From Lysinibacillus timonensis (lineage in GTDB: Bacteria > Bacillota > Bacilli > Bacillales_A > Planococcaceae), in assembly GCF_900291985.1 (NCBI RefSeq), contig NZ_LT985980.1, positions 708,001 through 772,000 on the forward strand: a stretch of 64,000 nt of DNA, in the 5' to 3' direction. The notes below the pieces were generated by a model that saw nothing but the letters and a program-made list of their open reading frames with translations, was not told the origin of the DNA and ran no database searches. Below, one piece after another: positions 39,229 through 47,369 of the stretch. A program made the position numbers and the translations under genes. Position 1 is the stretch's first letter, and each line of letters begins with the position of its first letter.

Positions 39229-41124
39229 TTAATCAAGGGCCTCTCGTTTTAAATTTCCTGTAGTATCATCGTAGAATCTCAGCAAGTCTCCATTAATAAT
39301 TTTATCCGAGTACCCTAATTCAACCTGTACACGGTCTATATAAGGTTGACACTTAGCCATATCTGTTTCTTCACCAGATGGTCGTTCAAAACATTTTTCT
39401 CCTGCATAAACATATTGATTAGTGACAAATCGTCCATCACGGAAAATCACAAAATCTTCGTGTTCCTCAGAAAACAAATCTGCTCCTAACTGCATGTCAT
39501 TCGTCGTTTGAATGCCTAACATGTGTAAAATAGTTGGTCTTAAATCAATTTGGCCAGCAGTTTTTTTAACTTCTTGACCGTCTCCAGAGCCTGGAATATG
39601 AATAAATAACGGAACTGATTGGAGCAATGCGCTATCATACGCTGTAATTTCTTCTTTATTTAAATACATTGACATTGCTTTATTATGGTTTTCAGAAATG
39701 CCGTAGTGGTCACCGTACATAATGATGACTGAATTTTCATAAAGACCTTTTTCTTTTAGTTCTTCAAACAATACTTTAATTGACTCATCTAAATATCGTA
39801 CTGTCTGGAAGTAACGATTCAATGTACCTGAATTCGAATTATATTCAGGGATCATTTTATCTTCCTCATCTAACGTAAATGGATAATGATTTGTTAAAGT
39901 TATCAAACGAGAATAAAATGGTTTAGGCATTTCCGTCATATGTTCGACTGACTGTTCAACAAACGGGATATCTTTTAATCCCCAATTAACTGCATTCTCT
40001 TCATTTACTATATAATCATCTAGATCATAGAAATGGTCAATTTCTAACGATTGATACATCATATCACGATTCCAGAAAGAGTCATTATTTGAGTGCATAA
40101 CATTTGTAAAGTATCCATTGTTCCCTAGTTTTTCTGCCATTGAATTATAGCTATTTCCACCATGAGTGAAAAATACTGCACCGCGTCCTAAACCAAATAA
40201 CGAGTTTTCTACTAAAAATTCAGCATCACTCGTTTTTCCTAAACCTGTCTGATGATAAAAATCACTGAAGTAATACGTGTCTTTATCGTTTGTTAAAGTA
40301 TTTAGAAATGGTGTAACTTCTTCTCCATTCATCTCATTATTAATAACGAAATTTTGTAATGATTCAAGTTGAACGACTATTACGTTTCGACCTGCATATT
40401 TTCCAAACATATCTTCACTTACACTTGCCTGGTTCGCTTGGACATAGTTATTAATCTCTACAAGCTCACTTCCATCTGCTAATGCACGTTGAGCTGATGA
40501 TTTTGATTGGATATATAGATCATAAAGATGATAATTATATGTACCAATATTTTTAACAAGTAGTTCACGGTCAAAACTTCTAGTTAATAGTTGTGGTCTT
40601 TCTGTTTCAGCTAATCCTAAATTTAAAATTGAAACTGCTAATGCAATGACAAAATAAGCTCGACGCACATTTTTACGTATTCCTTGTGTAGGTGTTACGC
40701 CTCGTATAATTTTTATTGCAACAAATATTACTACTACATCGATAAAGAATAAGAAATCATACCAATTTACAATTTCTGCAACAGAGGAGCCAAGTTGACC
40801 AACATTATCCGTCTGGAATAGTACTGGCAGTGTAATAAAATCATTATAGAAACGATAAAATGCAACATTTGCATATAACACAATGGATAACAATATACTT
40901 ACCATCACTATATAACTGTTTCTAACTTTAGGCGATCGAAAGAATAATGAAATACCATATATAAATAGTAAAAAGCTAAGTGGATTAAAAATAAGAATAA
41001 ATTCCTGCATTGTATTTTCAATATCTATTTCAAAACTTGTATGGTATGTGATGGCTGTTTTTATCCAAGTTACGACGATTGCTATTATCAATATTGAATG
41101 TTTTGGCCATTTTATTGACTTCAT
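39229..41124 (-). CDS. ltaS: Lipoteichoic acid synthase family protein
   Basis: Membrane sulfatase-fold enzyme that polymerises glycerol phosphate from phosphatidylglycerol onto a glycolipid anchor outside the cell. 631 residues: five N-terminal transmembrane helices (to about 200), then an extracellular domain. The catalytic threonine lies in QTGLGKTSDAEF, metal ligands in VVQLESLQNF and MYGDHYGISENH. It matches the place of B. subtilis YqgS. ATG 41124 is preceded by AAAGG at 9 nt; the in-frame TTG at 41133 overlaps that site. A paralogue may exist elsewhere, so main synthase or stress form is unresolved. Confidence 0.92.
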   Translation of the reverse strand: MKSIKWPKHSILIIAIVVTWIKTAITYHTSFEIDIENTMQEFILIFNPLSFLLFIYGISLFFRSPKVRNSYIVMVSILLSIVLYANVAFYRFYNDFITLPVLFQTDNVGQLGSSVAEIVNWYDFLFFIDVVVIFVAIKIIRGVTPTQGIRKNVRRAYFVIALAVSILNLGLAETERPQLLTRSFDRELLVKNIGTYNYHLYDLYIQSKSSAQRALADGSELVEINNYVQANQASVSEDMFGKYAGRNVIVVQLESLQNFVINNEMNGEEVTPFLNTLTNDKDTYYFSDFYHQTGLGKTSDAEFLVENSLFGLGRGAVFFTHGGNSYNSMAEKLGNNGYFTNVMHSNNDSFWNRDMMYQSLEIDHFYDLDDYIVNEENAVNWGLKDIPFVEQSVEHMTEMPKPFYSRLITLTNHYPFTLDEEDKMIPEYNSNSGTLNRYFQTVRYLDESIKVLFEELKEKGLYENSVIIMYGDHYGISENHNKAMSMYLNKEEITAYDSALLQSVPLFIHIPGSGDGQEVKKTAGQIDLRPTILHMLGIQTTNDMQLGADLFSEEHEDFVIFRDGRFVTNQYVYAGEKCFERPSGEETDMAKCQPYIDRVQVELGYSDKIINGDLLRFYDDTTGNLKREALD

Positions 41125-41335
41125 ACATACCAACCTTTCTTATTGCATTCCAAACTAAATTATTAAAAATTTACAAAGATTATAAAAAACAAAGTTTATC
41201 ATAATAGTAATACTGTTGTATTGCAAGGGGTTCTACAAATCGCGGAATATGCTGAAAATTGTAATATATACTTTGACAACTTTACAAACATACCGTTATT
41301 ATTTACGCTTTTTTAACAAAAAGGTTCCCATAAAG

Positions 41336-41359
41336 AAAACAGTGGAACGAACTCCACTG
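41336..41359 (-). terminator. Terminator after yqgQ
   Basis: On the minus strand CAGTGGA / TCCACTG with a 6-nt loop is followed by TTTTCTTT, about 60 nt after the yqgQ stop. Confidence 0.65.
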
Positions 41360-41418
41360 CTTAATGTTAAAAATATATTCATTTATTATACATTCCATTA
41401 ATATTTTTGACCTTTATT

Positions 41419-41619
41419 TTAATTACGGGACCCTAACTTTGAAGCTTCTTGGCGAAGTATTAATAAAGCCATCTGATAATCTTTGCTATTTATTACTTGT
41501 GCTTTGTAAAGCTCACGGATTTCATCTTCCATAAGAATTAGATCTCCCATTCGATCCTTTGTATAGATAAATGTACCATACCTTTTAAGCAAGTCGTAAA
41601 TATCTATCATTGACTTCAT
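41419..41619 (-). CDS. yqgQ: YqgQ family protein
   Basis: 66-residue soluble three-helix protein of the YqgQ family (DUF910), with YDLLKRYGTFIYTKDR and the conserved LMEDEIRELY. Function unknown; some relatives were proposed to bind single-stranded nucleic acid. The start overlaps the 5-FCL stop by 4 nt. In B. subtilis glcK and a rhomboid gene lie nearby but are absent here. Confidence 0.88.
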   Translation of the reverse strand: MKSMIDIYDLLKRYGTFIYTKDRMGDLILMEDEIRELYKAQVINSKDYQMALLILRQEASKLGSRN

Positions 41620-42203
41620 TTAAATGACTCCTTTCGATAATCAGTACAATTGATTTTCCTTAATTCTGTTATGATTAAATCCACGGGAATATCGTGTTGC
41701 TCTTTAGGGACTTCTTCAACTATTTGAAAGTCAAACGCTAATGATATTAATTTTCCATTATAATTTACATTATAACGGTCGTAATATCCACCTCCATAAC
41801 CAATCCGAAATCCTTTTAAATCATAAACAATTCCCGGCACAATTATGACATCTAAACTCCTAGGTGCAATATAACTAGTTTGTTCAGTATTCGGTTCTTT
41901 TAAATTCATATATACTGTTTCGAGCTGGCTGAACTCTTGAATCTCATAAAAATCCATTGTCCGTTTCTCTGGATTACATTTTGGTACAGCAACACGTTTA
42001 CTTAATGACCATAATTCTTTAATTAATAAATATGTATCTACTTCTGGTTTATTTGATATCGTAAGTCCAATTGTTTCGGCATTTTTTATGATAGGTTCTT
42101 GTAATAGATAGTTCATTATTGAGGCAGAATGTTGTTTGTATTCGTGATCACTCATTTTATCTAATAATTGTTTCATATGGTTGCGTTGATCCTTTTTATC
42201 CAT
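41616..42203 (-). CDS. yqgN: 5-formyltetrahydrofolate cyclo-ligase
   Basis: 195 residues. Converts 5-formyl-THF to 5,10-methenyl-THF with ATP, returning the storage form to the one-carbon pool. C-terminal signature KGFRIGYGGGYYDRY is intact, as is VPKCNPEKRTMDFYEI. Overlaps yqgQ by 4 nt. Located downstream of rpmG, separated by a hairpin. Confidence 0.93.
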   Translation of the reverse strand: MDKKDQRNHMKQLLDKMSDHEYKQHSASIMNYLLQEPIIKNAETIGLTISNKPEVDTYLLIKELWSLSKRVAVPKCNPEKRTMDFYEIQEFSQLETVYMNLKEPNTEQTSYIAPRSLDVIIVPGIVYDLKGFRIGYGGGYYDRYNVNYNGKLISLAFDFQIVEEVPKEQHDIPVDLIITELRKINCTDYRKESFK

Positions 42204-42361
42204 ACAGCATCTTTCCCTTCTGTAAATACGTGCGTTTTCGTAAATAAGACTACTGATTGGTTATGCTCCATATAAATTTTTGCTGCAAGCTATGCAGGTT
42301 ATTGCTATCGACTCGGAATCAAGCTGTCAAAGCGAAATTAATTGAAAGTATGTAGAAAAGT

Positions 42362-42387
42362 AAAAAGCCAAAACCTTGGGTGGCTTT
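42362..42387 (-). terminator. Terminator after rpmG
   Basis: On the minus strand AAAGCCA / TGGCTTT with a 10-nt loop and trailing T residues, 17 nt after the rpmG stop. Confidence 0.75.
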
Positions 42388-42403
42388 GGCAATGGAGCAA
42401 TCA

Positions 42404-42553
42404 TTATTTTGTTTCGCGGTGAAGAGTGACTTTCTTCTCGCGTGAGCAATATTTTTTAAGTTCAAGACGTTCTGGATTGTTACGTTTGTTCTTTTTAGAA
42501 ATGTAATTACGTTCACCGCAATCAGTGCAAGCTAATGTAATGTTTACGCGCAT
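42404..42553 (-). CDS. rpmG: Ribosomal protein L33 (zinc-binding form)
   Basis: 49 residues, [17 protein letters not shown] start. The first cysteine pair CTDC is present, and the second site keeps only one cysteine (KKYCSREKK), so this is a C-minus-like or partly degenerate zinc-ribbon form. Two adjacent ATG codons are usable after GGGAGGG; 42553 gives the better 6-nt spacing. Single-gene unit. Confidence 0.92.
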   Translation of the reverse strand: MRVNITLACTDCGERNYISKKNKRNNPERLELKKYCSREKKVTLHRETK

Positions 42554-42747
42554 CATTAACCCTCCCACTCTATATCAATAATTATTTTTTATGAGCATGA
42601 TTTATACGACTAACCCATTATATCACAAAATGATAAAAAATCTACTATCATTTATTATTAACTTTTCTTATGTTAATATTAAGTAAAACTTCTTTACTCA
42701 TCGTTAAGAGGTAGAAAAAATAAACAATTTGCTTTGGAGGAAACATC

Positions 42748-43176
42748 GTGGATTTTTCTATCGTACTTATGATAATAGGCATACTATGTATCATTGCATC
42801 ATTTTTCTTAAAAGATTCAACGAAAAAAGTCGAAAAAGATTTAGAAGAACTTTCAATTAGTATATATCAAGAAACGAATTCAATAAAAAAACGATTAAAA
42901 GTTGTGGAGGAAGAGTTACTTCTTGAGCCTCACTTTCATGTAAAATCTCCTACTACATTAAAAAAACAATCAGTCGATAAAGACCATAATACTGAACTAT
43001 TTGATCTAAAGGAACCAAATCGAATCAAAAATAGTAAACCAGTAAATGAAATCTTAGTTCGACAAGTGATTGAATTGAATAAACAAGGTTATCCAAATGC
43101 AGAAATCAGCAGACTTTCTACTCTTACTGAAGAACAAATCGCATCTATTTTAGCAAATAATGGAGGTAACCAATGA
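42748..43176 (+). CDS. Hypothetical membrane-anchored protein with C-terminal helix-turn-helix-like segment
   Basis: 142 residues, family not recognised. N-terminal transmembrane helix (FSIVLMIIGILCIIASFFL), a charged coiled-coil-like stretch (30-65), a variable linker, and a C-terminal segment (VRQVIELNKQGYPNAEISRL, about 112-131, then STLTEEQIASILAN) that looks like a small helix-turn-helix. It overlaps the next gene by 4 nt, so the two form an operon. Ribosome-binding site TTTGGAGGAAAC. Confidence 0.75.
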   Translation: MDFSIVLMIIGILCIIASFFLKDSTKKVEKDLEELSISIYQETNSIKKRLKVVEEELLLEPHFHVKSPTTLKKQSVDKDHNTELFDLKEPNRIKNSKPVNEILVRQVIELNKQGYPNAEISRLSTLTEEQIASILANNGGNQ

Positions 43177-43685
43177 ATCGTTCCACATTGCGTACACTTG
43201 GAATTGCATGTATTGTCATAGGCTCAGGTTATACGTTAATGGATCGAATGAACTTGGACGAGCCTTTAACGTCAAATGCACAAGAGTTTATTGAATACGA
43301 GGAAAAAATCGCTCAACTAGAACAACAATTAACAGAAGCACAAGAACAAATAACAATACTTGAAAAAATGAAACAAGATCCTGCAGAAAATACAAATGAG
43401 CAAAAAACAACTGAAGAGGTAACATCTTCACCAAAAACCGAAGTAACTACTAATGATGTCGTTGAAGCAACATTACATATTTATTCTGGTCTAACCGTAT
43501 ATGATATCTCTAAAAAGCTAGAAGATTTAGGTATCGTAGAAAATGCCCTTGAAATGGAGCTTTTCCTAGCAAAACCAGAATATGCAAGGTCGATTCAAAT
43601 TGGCCAATATGAATTAACTTCAGCAATGACAATAGAAGAAATTGCAAATATGATCACTGGCAAAATGAGGATGGGACAGAAGTAG
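43173..43685 (+). CDS. MltG/YceG-like N-terminal domain protein
   Basis: 170 residues. One N-terminal helix (RTLGIACIVIGSGYTLM), a coiled coil with Glu/Gln heptads (46-72), a Thr/Glu-rich linker, and a C-terminal domain (about 100-165) with HIYSGLTVYDISKKLEDLGI and IQIGQYELTSAMTIEEIANM. This matches the LysM-like N-terminal part of endolytic transglycosylase MltG, but the catalytic domain is missing, so it probably binds peptidoglycan or the divisome without cutting. Coupled to the previous gene by a 4-nt overlap. Confidence 0.75.
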   Translation: MNRSTLRTLGIACIVIGSGYTLMDRMNLDEPLTSNAQEFIEYEEKIAQLEQQLTEAQEQITILEKMKQDPAENTNEQKTTEEVTSSPKTEVTTNDVVEATLHIYSGLTVYDISKKLEDLGIVENALEMELFLAKPEYARSIQIGQYELTSAMTIEEIANMITGKMRMGQK

Positions 43686-43734
43686 AAAAGAACAGTTCTT
43701 CTTTCATTTTAGATAGTATCTTTTGGATATATGA

Positions 43735-43905
43735 ACGTTCGTTTCCGATGCAAACTTCGCTTTCCACGGGGAAGCCTTGAGCCTCCTCGAGCTCAAGCTC
43801 TGCGGGGTCTCAAGACTGCTTCTACATCCCGTAGGAAGGCTTTGCCTTGCATCGAAAGCGAAGCGACAGATGCACTCTCAGTCTGCATCTCCAACGAACG
43901 ACTTC
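43735..43905. repeat. GC-rich structured intergenic repeat
   Basis: About 170 nt much richer in G+C than both flanks, with internal dyads: CTTCGCTTTC (43755-43764) with GAAAGCGAAG (43854-43863), GATGCAA (43747-43753) with TTGCATC (43847-43853), and GCCTTGAGCC...GTCTCAAGAC. The pattern GCTTTCC-CGGGG-GAGCCTCCTCG-TGCGGGGTCT resembles dispersed repeats known from many Bacillus genomes. It lies between convergent genes and encodes no credible protein. Confidence 0.6.
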
Positions 43906-43979
43906 GAAATAAACAGATAAGCAAATTTTTACTATATCCAAAACGCTCTGCTTGTTGAAAACTAACTTTTGTCCCAGCC

Positions 43980-44867
43980 TCATTTTTTGTTTCGAATAAA
44001 ATAGGTTCGAATAAAATCCGCAAATTGCTCCACTGCGTCACTTAAATATCGGTGTTCAACATATGCTAAACCTATTTCTCTTTTACAATTCTTTGCATCA
44101 ACTTGAATAACATTTAAAGCATATTGGTCAAGGCCTTTTATCCTCGGAATTAAGGAAACACCTAGCCCACTTTCGACTAAACCTGCCACTGTATGTACTT
44201 CTTCACCATCGAAAGCAACATTTAATTTAAACCCATTTTGCCGAAATAATTCATCTACGGAATGACGTAGGGAGTTGCCTTTTTTAATTGAAATGAATGG
44301 ATAATGTGCAAATTCTTCTACTTTCACCACTTTTTTATCGCTTAAAGGGTGTTTCTTTGGAACAATTAATAATAATTCCTCATCCCATAGTTTTTCCCAA
44401 ATGACATCCTTATTAGTTTCTAATGAAGAAATCAGGCAAAGATCTAATTCTCTCATTTCTAATTTCTTCATTAATAAACTAGAATTACTTTGAGTTAATT
44501 GAAACTTCATATGAGGGTATACTTCCTTAACTTTTGTCATCAAAGAAGGAATAATTTCTACTCCAAGAGTATGCATAAAGCCTAATGAAACTTCACCGTA
44601 ACCAGGTGCAACCATATTCCTTAATTCTATTTTCGCGCTTTCAAATTCCCTAATAATCATTTCCGTTCTTTCTAAGAAAAACTTTCCATAACGGTTTAAT
44701 TTGATGGAACGCCCGTGCCGATCAAATAATCCAACACCTAAACTTTCTTCTAATAACGCAATAGATTTACTTAATGCGGGTTGAGAGATGTGTAATTGTT
44801 CAGCTGCTCGAGACATATTTTCATATTTGGCAACTGTTTTAAAATATACGAGAGCCATCATATCCAT
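43980..44867 (-). CDS. LysR family transcriptional regulator
   Basis: 295 residues. N-terminal winged helix-turn-helix (MSRAAEQLHISQPALSKSIALLE, about 18-40) and a C-terminal substrate-binding domain. It is divergent from an MFS exporter gene, the usual arrangement of a LysR regulator and its target. The effector is unknown. A palindrome CTTATATTTATAAG in the shared region is a possible operator. Confidence 0.92.
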   Translation of the reverse strand: MDMMALVYFKTVAKYENMSRAAEQLHISQPALSKSIALLEESLGVGLFDRHGRSIKLNRYGKFFLERTEMIIREFESAKIELRNMVAPGYGEVSLGFMHTLGVEIIPSLMTKVKEVYPHMKFQLTQSNSSLLMKKLEMRELDLCLISSLETNKDVIWEKLWDEELLLIVPKKHPLSDKKVVKVEEFAHYPFISIKKGNSLRHSVDELFRQNGFKLNVAFDGEEVHTVAGLVESGLGVSLIPRIKGLDQYALNVIQVDAKNCKREIGLAYVEHRYLSDAVEQFADFIRTYFIRNKK

Positions 44868-44886
44868 TAGAAATAACCCCTTATAA

Positions 44887-44900
44887 CTTATATTTATAAG
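44887..44900. promoter_or_regulatory. Candidate LysR operator
   Basis: CTTATATTTATAAG is a 14-bp dyad (6-bp arms) 20 nt upstream of the LysR gene in the divergent region with the MFS transporter. It fits the AT-rich T-N11-A type of LysR box. The only evidence is symmetry and place. Confidence 0.35.
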
Positions 44901-45010
44901 ATGTATAAAAACAATCGATTTTCCTTAAGAATCCTTCATAATTATAATAAAGTCAACAACAAAAATTACAATACTGTCAAATGACAAAGAAGATTAGAGG
45001 ACTGAAACAT

Positions 45011-46228
45011 ATGTCATATTTAAAAAAAGGCACCAAAGAGTTTAAATTAGCGAACTTGGCGTTGTTTGCTGCTGCTTTTATTGTTTTTGCTAATTTATAT
45101 GTTACACAACCATTATTACCACAGTTCTCCGAAGAATTTGGGGTATCCCCTACTGTAGCAAGTCTATCCTTATCTGTTGCTACAGGTGTTTTGTCTATTA
45201 GTTTACTATTTTTCGGATCATTATCCGAAGCTTTAGGTCGTAAACAATTAATGACCTTCTCAATTTTTGCCGCATCCATTCTAACAATAGCTCTTGCGTT
45301 TGCTCCGACTTTTGAAATTCTTTTATTACTTCGAATGGTGCAAGGTTTTGTATTCGCAGGGATTCCCGCTATTGCAATGGCCTATTTAGGAGAAGAAGTT
45401 GACCCATCGAGTTTAGGGATTGCTATGGGGCTTTATATTAGCGGTAACTCCATTGGCGGGCTTTCAGGTAGGGTCATTATGGGCTCATTGACTGATATAT
45501 TTACTTGGCAAGTCGGAATGGTCTTTCTTGGAGTTTTGAGCTTATTCGTTAGTCTTTATTTCGTATGGGCATTACCTGAATCTCGAAACTTTGTCCCTAG
45601 AAATCTCGAATTTATAGGCTTGGCAAAATCACTATTGTACCATTTAAAGGATCCCGGCTTAATTTGTTTATTTGGAATTGCCTTTACATTAATGGGTAGT
45701 TTTGTGACACTTTACAATTACATTAGCTTTCAGTTAGTGGGTCCTCCCTACAACTTAAGTCCCGGAGTTGTTGGATGGATCTTCGTAGTATATTTAGTTG
45801 GGACATTTAGTTCAACTTACTTTGGTAGTTTATCTGATAAATTAGGACGTCAAAACGTATTATTTAGTGGCATATTAATTATGCTTACAGGTGCATTACT
45901 AACAATACCCACACATCTTTTCATTAAAATTATAGGTATTGTCATCTTCACTTTTGGCTTTTTTGGTTCACATTCTATTGCAAGTGGCTGGGTTAGTTAT
46001 CGGGCTAAAAAAGACAGAGCACAAGCTTCCTCACTTTACCTATTTGCTTATTACTTTGGCTCAAGTGTGGGCGGAACAACTGGTGGGATATTCTGGTCGC
46101 TATGGGGTTGGAATGGTGTCATTGCATTTATCAGTGTGTTTTTAATTACTTCTTTCTTGTTTGCTGTTACACTGATGGTATTGAATAAAAAAACGAATGC
46201 CAAACTAAAGGATTACTTACAGTTTTAA
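45011..46228 (+). CDS. MFS exporter
   Basis: 405-residue major facilitator with 12 predicted helices, similar in style to the YnfM/arabinose-efflux group. The loop 2-3 motif is GSLSEALGRKQLM and the second-half counterpart GSLSDKLGRQNVL. LANLYVTQPLLPQFSEEFGV at the first extracytoplasmic loop is typical. ATG 45011 follows AGAGGA by 9 nt; the frame is open to 44981. Divergent from the LysR gene that probably controls it. Substrate unknown. Confidence 0.9.
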   Translation: MSYLKKGTKEFKLANLALFAAAFIVFANLYVTQPLLPQFSEEFGVSPTVASLSLSVATGVLSISLLFFGSLSEALGRKQLMTFSIFAASILTIALAFAPTFEILLLLRMVQGFVFAGIPAIAMAYLGEEVDPSSLGIAMGLYISGNSIGGLSGRVIMGSLTDIFTWQVGMVFLGVLSLFVSLYFVWALPESRNFVPRNLEFIGLAKSLLYHLKDPGLICLFGIAFTLMGSFVTLYNYISFQLVGPPYNLSPGVVGWIFVVYLVGTFSSTYFGSLSDKLGRQNVLFSGILIMLTGALLTIPTHLFIKIIGIVIFTFGFFGSHSIASGWVSYRAKKDRAQASSLYLFAYYFGSSVGGTTGGIFWSLWGWNGVIAFISVFLITSFLFAVTLMVLNKKTNAKLKDYLQF

Positions 46229-46249
46229 TTTACTTTAAGGAGTTAGAAG

Positions 46250-46720
46250 ATGAACATTTATCATTTTGATGTTACAAGTGAAAATGGGGAAACTTATTCA
46301 TTAGAGCGATATAAAGGGAAGGTTCTACTTGTCGTGAATACAGCAACAAAATGTGGTTTAGCGGGGCAATTTGAAGAATTAGAGGAAATGTATAAAAAAT
46401 ATAAAGAAAATGGCTTTGAAGTGCTCGGATTCCCTTCTGATCAATTCAAACAGGAATTAACTTCTGGAAGTGAAGCAGCAAAAAACTGCCGTTTAACTTA
46501 CGGTGTGTCATTTCCAATGCATGATCTAGTGAAGGTAAATGGAGAAAGTGCACACCCACTTTTTAAATATTTAACTGAACATACAAAAGGAATATTAGGG
46601 AAAAATGTAAAATGGAATTTCACTAAATTTTTAATTGATCGTGATGGCAATGTTGTAAAAAGATTTGCTCCAACAGAGAAACCAACAAAGTTTGAAGAAG
46701 AAATTGAAAAATATTTATAA
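46250..46720 (+). CDS. Glutathione peroxidase-family thiol peroxidase
   Basis: 156 residues. Cysteine (not selenocysteine) peroxidase with NTATKCGLAGQFEELE around the peroxidatic Cys near residue 35, FPSDQFKQE, and VKWNFTKFLIDRDGNVVKRF. Bacterial cysteine homologues (B. subtilis BsaA) use thioredoxin. It lies 21 nt after the MFS gene and may be co-transcribed with it. A weak hairpin AGGGGC / GCCCCT follows. Confidence 0.93.
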   Translation: MNIYHFDVTSENGETYSLERYKGKVLLVVNTATKCGLAGQFEELEEMYKKYKENGFEVLGFPSDQFKQELTSGSEAAKNCRLTYGVSFPMHDLVKVNGESAHPLFKYLTEHTKGILGKNVKWNFTKFLIDRDGNVVKRFAPTEKPTKFEEEIEKYL

Positions 46721-46784
46721 AGCTAGGGGCGCGGATAAATTCCTAGCCCCTTCAATAATTGTTTCAGTTTTAGATTGTATTTTT

Positions 46785-47369
46785 TTAACTTTGAATAAGA
46801 GGAATACGGTTTATAAATGCTTCCACCATTTGAGTACCAGCTTCTGTTCCTATTGATTCAGGGTGAAACTGTAGCCCGTAAATTGGATATAGTTTATGTT
46901 GTATTGCCATAATTTCATGATCATCTGATGATGTTGCAATTACTTCTAAATCCTCGTGTAAAGTTTGTGGATCAATAATAAGAGAATGATAACGCATAAC
47001 GATAATTTCCCCGGCTAAGTCTTTAAATAGCCCCTTTTTCTCATACGTTAGCTTTGAAAGCTTCCCGTGCATGATATTTGTTGCACGGCTAATTCTCCCC
47101 CCAAAGGCCTCTCCAATCGATTGGTGACCTAAGCATATTCCAAGAATCGGAAATTCTTTAAACAACTCTTTTACAATCTTTACAGTTATACCTGCTTCGC
47201 TTGGAGTACCTGGTCCAGGTGATAATACAATTGCACTAGGGTTTAATGTTCGTATTTCATCAATTGTTATTGCATCATTCCTTACAACCTTTACTTCTTT
47301 CCCTAAACTTGAAATTTGTTGATATAAATTATAAGTAAATGAATCATAGTTATCGATAAGTAGTATCAT
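46785..47369 (-). CDS. trpG: Anthranilate synthase component II (glutamine amidotransferase)
   Basis: 194 residues, class I glutamine amidotransferase. Catalytic Cys in LGICLGHQSIGEAFGG, His and Glu in LQFHPESIGTE; DNYDSFTYNLYQ at the N-terminus. It supplies ammonia to TrpE. The start overlaps trpE by 4 nt. A dual role with PabB in folate synthesis (as B. subtilis PabA) is possible, but the Trp T-box upstream points to anthranilate synthesis. Confidence 0.93.
   Translation of the reverse strand: MILLIDNYDSFTYNLYQQISSLGKEVKVVRNDAITIDEIRTLNPSAIVLSPGPGTPSEAGITVKIVKELFKEFPILGICLGHQSIGEAFGGRISRATNIMHGKLSKLTYEKKGLFKDLAGEIIVMRYHSLIIDPQTLHEDLEVIATSSDDHEIMAIQHKLYPIYGLQFHPESIGTEAGTQMVEAFINRIPLIQS

Noticed and set aside
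43731-44041. Short open frames within the GC-rich repeat
   Set aside because: They arise from high G+C content of the structured repeat and show no protein-like conservation signals.
46250-46720. Selenocysteine glutathione peroxidase
   Set aside because: The peroxidatic position is encoded as cysteine and the frame has no internal TGA.
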